A stretch of 64,000 nucleotides of DNA from Arthrobacter sp. 9V (GTDB lineage: Bacteria; Actinomycetota; Actinomycetes; Actinomycetales; Micrococcaceae): positions 1,100,387 to 1,164,386 of the forward strand of contig NZ_LR732912.1 of NCBI RefSeq assembly GCF_902506065.1. The letters are read 5' to 3'. Below are positions 8,770-16,956 of the stretch, piece after piece; the stretch's first letter is position 1; the number at the start of each line of letters is the position of its first letter. Position numbers and translations under genes: made by a program. Below the pieces are notes generated by a model that made no database searches, was not told the DNA's origin, and worked only from the letters and a program-made list of their open reading frames with translations.

Positions 8770-9566
8770 ACCCCCACATCGCGTCGCTGCAAGGCCACTG
8801 CTGCCAACACGATCAGTGCTGCCGAGATGCCGTACAAGCCCGCAGTTGCTCCCCAGTCCGCGCCGTTGGCCACCGGGGAATTGCCATAAGCCCAATGGTA
8901 CGGGGAGAGGTTCAGCAACCACTCGACGTCGGGACTTTGCCGTCCAACTGCGTTGAACACGTACCCGAGGACAGCCACGGCCGCGCCCGCCGCGATCCCG
9001 TACACCTTCCGGCCGCTCAACGCCCCGGCCAGGAGGGCAGCTGTCCCGCTCAGCAGTGCCAACGCGGCGAACAGCAACACTGCTCCGGCGAGATGTCCGA
9101 CGTCGATGCCCAGTTGGGAGGGTCCGTTCAGTCCCAGCACCAACAGGAAAATAAGGGCGGAAAGCAAGGCGATACGGATCAGGATTGCCAGAGCACGTTC
9201 GAGGACTACCTGCACGCGGGTAACGCTGTGGGCGAGCGTCAGTTCGAGCAATCCGGATTCCTCGTCCCCACCTACCGCCGCGGCGCCCCAGCCGATCGAA
9301 GCCATGGACATCAGCATGAAACCGATCAGCCCGAACAGGGTGGCTTGGGTATAGCCGGGTCCGGAGGCGATTTGATCGTAGTTCAGGGCTTTGGTCATTT
9401 CGGGTGGCAGCGCGTTGATCAGGTCCTGCATTTGGGCACTGCCCCCGATCGAGGGATACAGCGGCAGGTACAGCATGCAGGCCGCCGATAAACCCACTGC
9501 CCACGCCAGAGTTGAACGCCACGAGTCGGTCAGGGCCTTGGTGAACAGGGGGAGGATCTTAGGCAC
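8766..9566 (-). CDS. ABC transporter membrane subunit (drug/lipid-type exporter)
   Basis: The 266-residue integral membrane protein has six or more helices. I chose the GTG at 9566 because GAAGGAG lies 6 bases upstream; the longer frame to 9653 would overlap the ATPase gene much more. It overlaps the ATPase stop by 8 bases. With the ATPase and TetR regulator it forms a three-gene operon typical of TetR-controlled ABC-2 export systems for toxic compounds. The substrate is unknown. Confidence 0.87.
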   Translation of the reverse strand: MPKILPLFTKALTDSWRSTLAWAVGLSAACMLYLPLYPSIGGSAQMQDLINALPPEMTKALNYDQIASGPGYTQATLFGLIGFMLMSMASIGWGAAAVGGDEESGLLELTLAHSVTRVQVVLERALAILIRIALLSALIFLLVLGLNGPSQLGIDVGHLAGAVLLFAALALLSGTAALLAGALSGRKVYGIAAGAAVAVLGYVFNAVGRQSPDVEWLLNLSPYHWAYGNSPVANGADWGATAGLYGISAALIVLAAVALQRRDVGV

Positions 9567-10587
9567 GGTGTGCTCCTTCCGCGTGCCGGCCATGAGTTTG
9601 ATCATCTGCCGGAGCATTTCCGGGAGATGGGCCGGCGCCCTCAGTTTGGCCAAGCCGAGGTGTCTGAGCCGTATAAAGCGTCAAAACGGCTTCCTCCAAG
9701 TCCGGCTCTTCAAGGACCAGATCAGTGAGGTTCAACCTTGCCAACGCCTGGACCAACGGCTGAACGTGACCGGACAACGCCGCTGTGGCCTCCACTGTTC
9801 CTGCGGCGTGGCCGTCGGTATTCAGCTCCCGTACCGCCACGTTGGTGACGCCGGGCACCCGGGCCAGCAACGCGCCGACGTCGTGCGGTTCCGTGCCGGT
9901 GCTGTTGAACCGTAACTGCCGGACAGCCGCCGTCCTGAGCGCCTCAACGGTGGAGACGGTGACGATTTCGCCGTCGCGGAGAATGGCTACGGCGTCCGCA
10001 GCCTGCTGGACTTCACTGAGGACGTGCGAGCTGAGGAACACGGTGGCGCCATCATCCACGGCCTCGCGAACCATGGCATGGAATACCTGCTGGACCAAGG
10101 GATCCAGGCCGCTGGTGGGTTCGTCCAATACCAGGAGTTCGGGCTTATGCATGAAAGCTTGGAGCAGTCCCAGCTTTTGCTTGTTTCCCTTGGAGAGCTT
10201 CCGGGTTTGGCGATCCAGATCGAGGTTCAGCCGTTCGGCGAGGTCAGTGACGTGCTTGGGATCAACGGGCCCGCTGATCGCCGCAAAATGCTCCAACACC
10301 CGGCGTCCGGTGGTCCTGTTTTCCAGATGCAGTTCACCGGGAAGGTAGCCGATCCTCCGGCGCAGCGCGGTGCCCGACGAACGCGGATCATGTCCAAGGA
10401 CGGAAATGGTCCCTGCACTTGGCCGGATGATGTCCAGCAAGCATCGCATGGTGGTGGTCTTTCCCGCTCCGTTCGGCCCGATGACGCCGAAGACCGTCCC
10501 GGGTTCCACCGAGAAATTCAGTCCGTGGAGGACTTCCCGGGACCCGAACTTCTTTCGCAAACCCTCCACGACGATTGCCTGGGTCAC
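9559..10587 (-). CDS. ABC transporter ATP-binding protein (exporter)
   Basis: The 342-residue protein has Walker A GPNGAGKTTTMRCLL, a signature region LSKGNKQKLGLLQAF, Walker B LLVLDEPTSGLDPL and the H-loop FLSSHVLSE. The LSKGNKQ signature is typical of ABC-2 multidrug ATPases. The C-terminal ~100 residues form the regulatory domain seen in DrrA-like proteins. It powers the membrane subunit downstream. Its GTG start overlaps the TetR stop by 4 bases (GTGA). Confidence 0.93.
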   Translation of the reverse strand: MTQAIVVEGLRKKFGSREVLHGLNFSVEPGTVFGVIGPNGAGKTTTMRCLLDIIRPSAGTISVLGHDPRSSGTALRRRIGYLPGELHLENRTTGRRVLEHFAAISGPVDPKHVTDLAERLNLDLDRQTRKLSKGNKQKLGLLQAFMHKPELLVLDEPTSGLDPLVQQVFHAMVREAVDDGATVFLSSHVLSEVQQAADAVAILRDGEIVTVSTVEALRTAAVRQLRFNSTGTEPHDVGALLARVPGVTNVAVRELNTDGHAAGTVEATAALSGHVQPLVQALARLNLTDLVLEEPDLEEAVLTLYTAQTPRLGQTEGAGPSPGNAPADDQTHGRHAEGAHRA

Positions 10588-11258
10588 GGGGCATGCTCCC
10601 TTCCGGGGTTGGTGTTTTGTTGTAGGGCATCGCGGGCCGCGTCCAGGAACTGCGAATCGGTGTAGAAGCCGTGCGTGTAAATTTCCAAGGCGGGCAGGGC
10701 CAGTTGCCGGAGGAGGTCCGGGCCTATGCCGTGAGTTTCCGGGCCAGCCGTTCCCAGCGTCCGGGAGAGGTGCCGGCCCAGCATGAGGATTGAGAGGCTG
10801 TTGGAGGCGATGACGACGGCGGTGGACCGGACGTCGTCGAACTTCCGGATGGTTCCGGCGTCCATCCCGGCGCGAACAATGTCCTCGGTTTGCCTGACGA
10901 CGGCGTCGAAGAAAGCATCGCCGGCCTCGGATTCATCGCTGAGGGTTCGCCGGATATAGGTGATTTCGTCGGTGTACTGGTCCGGGTGGTTCAAGTAGTC
11001 CTGAATCAGGTGCCCCGTGGATCGCGGATCGGCCTTTTCGCGGCCCTGGGTAGCTGTCTGCGCGAGGACATGCTGATCGCAGGCATCCCGAAGCCCGGCT
11101 TTGGTCCCGAAATGATGGATCACCAGACCGGGACTTACGCCGGCGGCAGCAGCGACGTCCCTGATAGTGGCGCGGGCGAATCCGTCACGGCCGAAGTGCC
11201 GGATGGCGGCGTCGCGGATGCGGGCCCGGGTGGTTAAATCCTCTGCGTCTGAACGCAT
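10584..11258 (-). CDS. TetR-family transcriptional regulator
   Basis: The 224-residue protein has an N-terminal helix-turn-helix (RIRDAAIRHFGRDGFARATI then DVAAAAGVSPGLVIHHFGTK) and a C-terminal ligand-binding domain. It probably represses its own operon with the ABC exporter genes. I chose ATG 11258 (MRSDAEDL). The longer frame would run through an operator-like palindrome directly upstream. Confidence 0.92.
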   Translation of the reverse strand: MRSDAEDLTTRARIRDAAIRHFGRDGFARATIRDVAAAAGVSPGLVIHHFGTKAGLRDACDQHVLAQTATQGREKADPRSTGHLIQDYLNHPDQYTDEITYIRRTLSDESEAGDAFFDAVVRQTEDIVRAGMDAGTIRKFDDVRSTAVVIASNSLSILMLGRHLSRTLGTAGPETHGIGPDLLRQLALPALEIYTHGFYTDSQFLDAARDALQQNTNPGREHAP

Positions 11259-11274
11259 GTTTAATACACTAAAC
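11259..11274 (-). promoter_or_regulatory. Candidate TetR operator
   Basis: GTTTAATACACTAAAC has 5-base inverted arms (GTTTA and TAAAC) around 6 bases and touches the TetR start codon. Self-regulation from this position is common for TetR repressors. The call rests only on palindrome and position. Confidence 0.4.
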
Positions 11275-11389
11275 ACTTGTTCAATGGCAGACAAGGGGTA
11301 CCTGAAAACCCCGTCCCACCGTTTATTCCCGGTGACGCGGGAAGCGAACAGGGCGGGACTTCAAGGGCGGGGTCGCGTACCGTGGAAGC

Positions 11390-11767
11390 ATGGCTACAGT
11401 TGACATCACTGGAGAACAGTTCGCATCGACCATCGAGGACAATGACATTGTCCTGGTGGATTTCTGGGCGGCCTGGTGCGCCCCCTGCCGTCAGTTTGCC
11501 CCCACGTACGGGGCCGCTTCAGAGAAGCACGCTGACGTGGTGTTCGCCAAGGTTGACACCGAGGCTGAGCAGCAGCTCGCCGCCGAAGCCGGGATCACCT
11601 CCATCCCCACGCTCATGGCCTTCCGCGAAAAGGTCCTCGTCTTCTCGCAGCCGGGAGCCCTCAACGGTCCGCAGCTGGAGCAGGTCATCGAGGCCGTGAA
11701 GGGCCTGGACATGGATGAGGTCCACGCCCACGTTGCCAAGGCACGTGCCGAGGCTCAGGAAAACTAA
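11390..11767 (+). CDS. Thioredoxin-family protein with CAPC active site
   Basis: The 125-residue single-domain thioredoxin fold has the active-site segment VDFWAAWCAPCRQFAPTY and the cis-Pro region TSIPTLMAF. The redox pair is CAPC instead of the usual CGPC, which would change the redox potential. A longer C-terminal helix (GLDMDEVHAHVAKARAEA) extends beyond classical TrxA. It is a cytoplasmic disulfide reductase or oxidoreductase; it has no operon partner. Confidence 0.9.
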   Translation: MATVDITGEQFASTIEDNDIVLVDFWAAWCAPCRQFAPTYGAASEKHADVVFAKVDTEAEQQLAAEAGITSIPTLMAFREKVLVFSQPGALNGPQLEQVIEAVKGLDMDEVHAHVAKARAEAQEN

Positions 11768-11804
11768 GACCACTCGGCGGCTTTTGAGAAATCGAAAGCG
11801 CCGG

Positions 11805-11848
11805 AAAGCATCGAGGTCGCCGGAAAATTCCGGCGACCTCGATGCTTT
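11805..11848 (+). terminator. Very strong hairpin terminator between convergent genes
   Basis: The 21-base arms (11805-11825 and 11828-11848) pair perfectly around a 2-base loop; the arms begin AAAGCATCGAGG and end CCTCGATGCTTT. The A/T ends give a short T-run in both directions, so it could stop the thioredoxin transcript and the opposing one at 11895. Confidence 0.85.
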
Positions 11849-11894
11849 TAAGGCGTTCCCGCAGGCTTGCCGCGATTTCGCCGGATGACGGTGG

Positions 11895-12173
11895 CTAGAG
11901 CCGCTCGAGCTTGACCGGCTCGGCCAGAAGAGCGCTGAGGGACTCGTTCAGGTCCTGGACAGCGATGCCCTTGGAGTGCTTCTCCAGAAGCTCCTCTGAT
12001 TCCCAGCGCTCAGTGAGGACGAGCTTTTCCTCAGTGGCTTCGGTCAGTTCGTAACGGATGCAGCCGGGCTCGTTGACGACCTCGTCGATCGCGATTTCCA
12101 AAGCGAGCTTCACACGGAAGAACTCGCCTTCGTTGGGGATGAACGTGGCCTGCAGGTCAATGGGTTCACTCAT
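11895..12173 (-). CDS. Antibiotic biosynthesis monooxygenase (ABM)-domain protein
   Basis: The 92-residue protein has the dimeric alpha+beta barrel pattern of ABM/YgiN-like proteins: an early FRVKLALEIAIDEVVNEPGC segment, RYELTEATEEKLVLTERWES and a C-terminal HSKGIAVQDLNESLS helix. Members include quinol monooxygenases, heme-degrading enzymes and proteins of unknown role. The specific activity is unclear. Confidence 0.83.
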   Translation of the reverse strand: MSEPIDLQATFIPNEGEFFRVKLALEIAIDEVVNEPGCIRYELTEATEEKLVLTERWESEELLEKHSKGIAVQDLNESLSALLAEPVKLERL

Positions 12174-12256
12174 GGCTCCAACACTACCGGCAGGACACGG
12201 CGCCGCTGGAGGTGGTTACGGTTCTGTTGCGGGCCGTCCCTTGGTAGCGTTCCGTC

Positions 12257-13933
12257 ATGTTGTCCTACACTGCCGGAGACACTGACGTCCCGCTGCTTGA
12301 AGAGACCATTGGTGCCAATTTTGAGCGCATCGCCGCCCGCTTTCCTTTGCGGGATGCGCTGATTGAGGCCGCTGCTGTGCCAGGTGGTGACGCCCGCCGG
12401 TGGAGCTACCAAAAGCTTAACGACGACGTCGACCACCTCGCCCGTGCGCTGCTCGCCATGGGTGTGGACAAGGGTGAGCGGATAGGAATTTGGAGTCCCA
12501 ACTGCGCCGAGTGGACCATCCTTCAGTACGCCACAGCCAAGATCGGCGCCGTGCTGGTGAACGTGAACCCGGCGTACCGGAGCCATGAGCTGGAGTTCGT
12601 GGTGAAACAGAACGGCATGCGGATGCTGGTGGTTGCACCATCGGACAAGAACAGCGACTACGTTGGCATGGCCAGGGATGCCGCCCGCAGTTGTCCCGAT
12701 CTCCGGGAGATCGTCTTCCTCCCGGGGGCACCGGAGCTTGGACTTACTGCAGGCGTCCCGGAAACCAACCACGAACTCACGTACGGTCAACTCCTCACCC
12801 GGGCGGACGGCGTCGGGCCTTCAGCATTGCGTGACCGCATGGCGGCACTGGACCCGTACGATCCCATCAACCTGCAGTACACCTCAGGCACTACCGGATT
12901 CCCCAAAGGTGCCACGTTAACGCACCACAACATCCTCAACAATGGACATTCGATCGGCCGGCGCCTGAACTACACCGAGCACGACCGTGTGGTGATACCT
13001 GTGCCGTTCTACCACTGCTTCGGTATGGTGATCGGGAACTTGAATGCGCTGAGCTTCGGCGCGGCCACCATTATCCCGGGGCGTGGGTTCAGTGCATCGG
13101 CGGCGTTGGAAGCGGTTCAGGACTTCGGCGGGACATCCCTGTACGGGGTGCCCACCATGTTCATCGCAGAGCTCGCGCTGGAGGATTTCGCCTCCTATGA
13201 TCTCTCCACGTTGCGGACCGGAGTGATGGCAGGCTCGCTGTGTCCCATCGAAGTGATGCGCCGGGTGATCGATGAAATGCACATGGTTGACGTCGCCATT
13301 TGCTACGGGATGACTGAAACCTCACCCGTGTCCACCATGACCCGCGCGGGGGACACCTTGGAGCAGCGGACCGGCACTGTGGGCAGGACCATGCCGCACT
13401 TGGAGAGCCGGATCATTGACCCGGGTTCGGGGGACGTGGTGGAGCGCGGCGTGATCGGCGAGCTCTGTACGCGGGGTTACTCGGTGATGCAGGGTTACTG
13501 GGGCCAGCCGGACAAAACTGCTGAGGCAATTGACGCTGAAGGGTGGATGCACACCGGCGACCTTGCCCGCATGGATGAGGACGGTTATCTGGTGATCGAA
13601 GGCCGGATCAAGGACATGGTGATCCGGGGCGGGGAGAATATTTACCCGCGCGAGATCGAGGAATTCCTGTACCTGCACCCCTCCATCCAGGACGTGCAGG
13701 TCATTGGGGTTCCGGACCGGAAGTACGGCGAAGAGCTGATGGCTTGCATCATCCTCAAGCCTGGCGCGCCCTCCCTGACCGTTGAGGATCTGGCCGAATA
13801 CTGCCGGGGGAAGCTGGCTCATTACAAGATTCCGCGCTACGTGGACGTCCGCGAAAGCTTCCCCATGACGGTCTCAGGGAAGGTACGGAAGGTGGACATG
13901 CGGCAGGACGCGGTGTCCCGCCTTCACCTCTAG
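12257..13933 (+). CDS. Acyl-CoA synthetase (AMP-forming, FadD-like)
   Basis: The 558-residue ANL-superfamily enzyme has the P-loop YTSGTTGFPKGATLTH, the motif CYGMTETSPVS and the C-terminal WMHTGDLARMDEDGYL and GRIKDMVIRGGENIYP motifs, plus the catalytic lysine in MTVSGKVRK. It activates a fatty or other carboxylic acid to its CoA thioester through an acyl-adenylate. The sequence resembles the medium/long-chain FadD35-type subgroup. It is a single gene, convergent with the glycosylase gene. Confidence 0.92.
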   Translation: MLSYTAGDTDVPLLEETIGANFERIAARFPLRDALIEAAAVPGGDARRWSYQKLNDDVDHLARALLAMGVDKGERIGIWSPNCAEWTILQYATAKIGAVLVNVNPAYRSHELEFVVKQNGMRMLVVAPSDKNSDYVGMARDAARSCPDLREIVFLPGAPELGLTAGVPETNHELTYGQLLTRADGVGPSALRDRMAALDPYDPINLQYTSGTTGFPKGATLTHHNILNNGHSIGRRLNYTEHDRVVIPVPFYHCFGMVIGNLNALSFGAATIIPGRGFSASAALEAVQDFGGTSLYGVPTMFIAELALEDFASYDLSTLRTGVMAGSLCPIEVMRRVIDEMHMVDVAICYGMTETSPVSTMTRAGDTLEQRTGTVGRTMPHLESRIIDPGSGDVVERGVIGELCTRGYSVMQGYWGQPDKTAEAIDAEGWMHTGDLARMDEDGYLVIEGRIKDMVIRGGENIYPREIEEFLYLHPSIQDVQVIGVPDRKYGEELMACIILKPGAPSLTVEDLAEYCRGKLAHYKIPRYVDVRESFPMTVSGKVRKVDMRQDAVSRLHL

Positions 13934-13952
13934 GGGCCGTTGCTTTTGATGG

Positions 13953-14924
13953 TTAGTGGCCGCGATGATCCTGGACCGTCATCCGAGGCCCGAAAGTGGG
14001 TTTGCGGAAGCCGCTGAGGTACAGCATCCGGACCAGCCGCTGCCTTTGTCCACGCCACGGTTCCAAGAGCTCGATCATGCCTGCGTCATCGGTCTTTTGA
14101 CCCGTCAGGGCGTATCCCACGTAGGCGGCCAGGTGGTAATCGCCCACGGAAATTGAGTCCGGGCAGCCGTGGGTACGTTGGACTACTTCGGCTGCGGTCC
14201 AAATGCCGATGCCCGGAATGGTCTGCAGCTTGGCACCGGCCTGTGCGGAGTCAAGGTTGGCCAGGCGTTCAAGCGCGACGGCGGACTGCAGCGCCCGCAT
14301 CACCGTGGCCGAACGCTGTGGTCCAACTCCGGCCTTGTGCCACTCCCAGGAGGGAACGGCCAGCCACTGCCTCGCGGTGGGAGGGACCAGGAGCCCGGCA
14401 GGGGCCTTGCCCGGTGCCGGCGTTCCATAGCGATACATCAAATACCGGTAGCCCCGCCTGGCCTCCAACGTGGTGACCTTTTGCTCCAAAATGGTGGGCA
14501 CCAGTGAGTCAACCATCCGCCCTGTGGAAGGCAGCCGGAGAGCCAGGTTCCGGCGTCGTGATTCTGTGACCAGCCGGGGGAGGGTGGAATGGAAGTCGGG
14601 GTCATCAAAGGCGGACCAATCGTCGTGAGCGCCCAACAGCCGGGGCACACCGGCCACAGCGTCTTCTGCTCCTGGTCCCCATGCCTGTGCATCCACGAAG
14701 GACCCGGTTCCCAGTCCGCCTCCCGACAACCTCAAGGTGACCGGCCCCGAATCCGTAGTGAAGGCCATCCAGAAACCGCTGGAGTGGGCTGCAAAGGACG
14801 GATCCGCATTGCCTCGCATCAGCGGAAACATGGTCTGGTCCAAGCGGAAGGAACCGCCCGGATGCCAGCGGATGGCCGCATCTGCCGCGGCCACAACAAC
14901 AGGCGGGGCTTCTGCGATGGTCAT
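13953..14924 (-). CDS. AlkA-like DNA-3-methyladenine glycosylase (HhH-GPD)
   Basis: The 323-residue protein has a helix-hairpin-helix followed by the catalytic Asp: LQTIPGIGIWTAAEVVQRTH then SISVGDYHLA. The helix LVPTILEQKVTTLEARRGY also matches the HhH-GPD fold. Such enzymes remove alkylated purines in base-excision repair. The N-terminal ~100 residues correspond to the extra AlkA-type domain. The start is ATG 14924. Confidence 0.88.
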   Translation of the reverse strand: MTIAEAPPVVVAAADAAIRWHPGGSFRLDQTMFPLMRGNADPSFAAHSSGFWMAFTTDSGPVTLRLSGGGLGTGSFVDAQAWGPGAEDAVAGVPRLLGAHDDWSAFDDPDFHSTLPRLVTESRRRNLALRLPSTGRMVDSLVPTILEQKVTTLEARRGYRYLMYRYGTPAPGKAPAGLLVPPTARQWLAVPSWEWHKAGVGPQRSATVMRALQSAVALERLANLDSAQAGAKLQTIPGIGIWTAAEVVQRTHGCPDSISVGDYHLAAYVGYALTGQKTDDAGMIELLEPWRGQRQRLVRMLYLSGFRKPTFGPRMTVQDHRGH

Positions 14925-15068
14925 GTTTTCATGGTCCCACGCCCGGCTGACAATCTGCAGCCGGGCACCCCTAACGGCAGCGACGGCACGGAGCTAGACT
15001 CCCTCATGTGGCGTGGGTGGGCCGCGCCATATCCAAGGAATAACTGCCAACATCAAGGAGCGCGAACC

Positions 15069-15461
15069 ATGGGTGGAGTGGTGCATTTCGAGATCCCCGC
15101 GGACAACAATGAGCGGGCCAACACTTTTTACCAGAGTGCCTTCGGCTGGACCCTGAGGCCCATGGAGGGCATGGAGTATACGGCCGCGATCACGGCGCCC
15201 ACCAACGAAGAGACGGGCGCTCCCAACGAGCCGGGGGCCATCAACGGGGCCTTGTTTCCCCGAACGGAAGATCTGAAGACTCCCATCCTCACCATCCATG
15301 TGGACGATATTGACGCAGCACTGGGCCAGATCGAGTCGGCAGGTGGCAGCGTGGTCCAGGCCAAGGACGCCGTACCCACCATGGGCTGGTACGCGTACTT
15401 CAAGGACACCGAGGGCAACGTCCTGGGCGTGTGGCAGACCGACACCACCGCCGGCACGTAA
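15069..15461 (+). CDS. VOC-family (glyoxalase-like) protein
   Basis: The 130-residue protein starts MGGVVHFEIPADNNERANTF with AAGGAG 8 bases upstream of ATG 15069; the same frame is open far upstream but only this start has a ribosome site. It shows the two beta-alpha-beta-beta-beta halves of the VOC fold, with metal-ligand positions in VVHFEIPADN and the C-terminal YFKDTEGNVLGVWQ. The function is not predictable beyond metal-dependent enzyme or binding protein. Confidence 0.9.
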   Translation: MGGVVHFEIPADNNERANTFYQSAFGWTLRPMEGMEYTAAITAPTNEETGAPNEPGAINGALFPRTEDLKTPILTIHVDDIDAALGQIESAGGSVVQAKDAVPTMGWYAYFKDTEGNVLGVWQTDTTAGT

Positions 15462-15515
15462 CCCCGGACCACGTCGGGTCAGGTTCCTTAGCGACCAGAC
15501 GGTAACTTTGTACTT

Positions 15516-16901
15516 ATGAAGTATGCCCAGTCCGTGTTGGACCTCATCGGCAATACGCCGCTCATCAAGCTCAATCACGTCACCGAGGGCATCAGAGCCA
15601 CGGTCCTCGTAAAGCTCGAGTACATCAATCCCGGCGGATCCATCAAGGACCGGATCGCCGTGAAGATGATCGAGGACGCGGAGAAGGACGGTCGGCTCAA
15701 GCCGGGCGGAACAATCGTTGAGCCGACGTCGGGCAACACTGGAGTGGGGCTGGCCCTTGTAGCCCAGCAAAAAGGCTATAAGTGCGTCTTTGTGGTGCCG
15801 GACAAGGTGGGCGAGGACAAACGCGCCGTGCTTAAGGCATACGGTGCTGAAGTTGTGGTGACGCCCACTTCGGTGGCCCCCGACAGCCCGCAGAGCTACT
15901 ACGGCGTCTCTGACCGCCTGGTCCAGGAGATCCCGGGCGCCTTCAAGCCGGACCAGTTCTCCAATCCCGCCGCCCCTGGCAGCCACTTCGAGTCCACGGG
16001 CCCGGAAATCTGGCAGGACACGGACGGCCGGGTCACGCACGTGGTCATCGGCGCCGGAACCGGCGGCACCATCACCGGCACGGGCCGGTACCTCAAGCAG
16101 GTTTCGGCGGACCGCGCGGAGTCCGACGGCGGCCTGGTCAAGGTCATCGGCGCGGACCCGGAAGGTTCGGTCTACTCCGGCGGCACCGGGCGGCCCTATT
16201 TCGTGGAGGGCGTGGGCGAGGACATGTGGCCCGGCAACTACGATCCCGCCGTGCCGGATGAGGTCATCGCCGTGACTGACGCTGACTCCTTCGCCATGAC
16301 CCGCCGCCTTGCCCGTGAAGAGGGCCTCCTGGTAGGCGGTTCCTCCGGCATGGCCGTGGTTGCTGCGCTGCACGTTGCCAAGGATTTGGACGAATCCGCA
16401 GTGGTGGTGGTGATCCTCCCCGACTCCGGCCGCGGCTACCTGGCCAAGATTTTCAACGACCAATGGATGCGCTCCTACGGCTTCCTGTCCGGCGGCGAGG
16501 AAGCTTCCGTAGGTGAGGTGCTCAAATCCAAGACGGGCGAGATGCCGGACCTGGTCCACATCCACCCGAACGAAACCGTCCGCGATGTCATCAACATCAT
16601 GAACGAGTTCGGCGTCTCCCACATCCCGGTGCTCTCTCAGGAGCCACCTGTGGTGATGGGTGAGGTTGTGGGAGCCGTGGATGAGCGCAGCCTCACCAGC
16701 AAGCTCTTCCGTGGGGAAGCGAAGCTGGCGGACAAGGTCTCCGAGCACATGGGGGACCGGCTCCCCGTGATCGGCTCACTGGAAACCATTTCCGCCGCGC
16801 GGGAGCTGTTGTCCGACGTCGATACCGTCATGGTGACCTTCGCCGGCGCCCCGGTGGGTATCCTGACGCGCCACGATCTCCTGGCGTATCTGAGCAACTA
16901 G
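15516..16901 (+). CDS. cbs: Cystathionine beta-synthase
   Basis: The 461-residue protein has an N-terminal PLP-dependent domain with the Schiff-base lysine in NPGGSIKDRIAVKMIE, the PLP phosphate-binding loop GAGTGGTITG, and the EPTSGNTG substrate loop. The C-terminal ~130 residues are a pair of CBS domains (HPNETVRDVINIMNEFGVSH and the ARELLSDVDTVMVTF repeat). It condenses serine (or O-acetylserine) with homocysteine to cystathionine, the first step of reverse transsulfuration. It lies 55 bases before a cystathionine gamma-synthase/lyase gene, and the two are probably co-transcribed. Confidence 0.94.
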   Translation: MKYAQSVLDLIGNTPLIKLNHVTEGIRATVLVKLEYINPGGSIKDRIAVKMIEDAEKDGRLKPGGTIVEPTSGNTGVGLALVAQQKGYKCVFVVPDKVGEDKRAVLKAYGAEVVVTPTSVAPDSPQSYYGVSDRLVQEIPGAFKPDQFSNPAAPGSHFESTGPEIWQDTDGRVTHVVIGAGTGGTITGTGRYLKQVSADRAESDGGLVKVIGADPEGSVYSGGTGRPYFVEGVGEDMWPGNYDPAVPDEVIAVTDADSFAMTRRLAREEGLLVGGSSGMAVVAALHVAKDLDESAVVVVILPDSGRGYLAKIFNDQWMRSYGFLSGGEEASVGEVLKSKTGEMPDLVHIHPNETVRDVINIMNEFGVSHIPVLSQEPPVVMGEVVGAVDERSLTSKLFRGEAKLADKVSEHMGDRLPVIGSLETISAARELLSDVDTVMVTFAGAPVGILTRHDLLAYLSN

Positions 16902-16956
16902 CGCCCGGCGCTTGATCCAATTGCTGATCCAACCAATCAAACCTAGAGGAGCTTCC

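Noticed and set aside
14589..15461. Long frame extending the VOC protein upstream
   Set aside because: The start at 15069 has AAGGAG in the right place, and the upstream part is non-conserved and crosses the divergent promoter region.
14994..16748. Minus-strand open frame of 584 codons opposite cbs
   Set aside because: The residues (His/Arg/Asp-rich, repeated GV) look like a shadow, and the opposite frame is a clear cystathionine beta-synthase.
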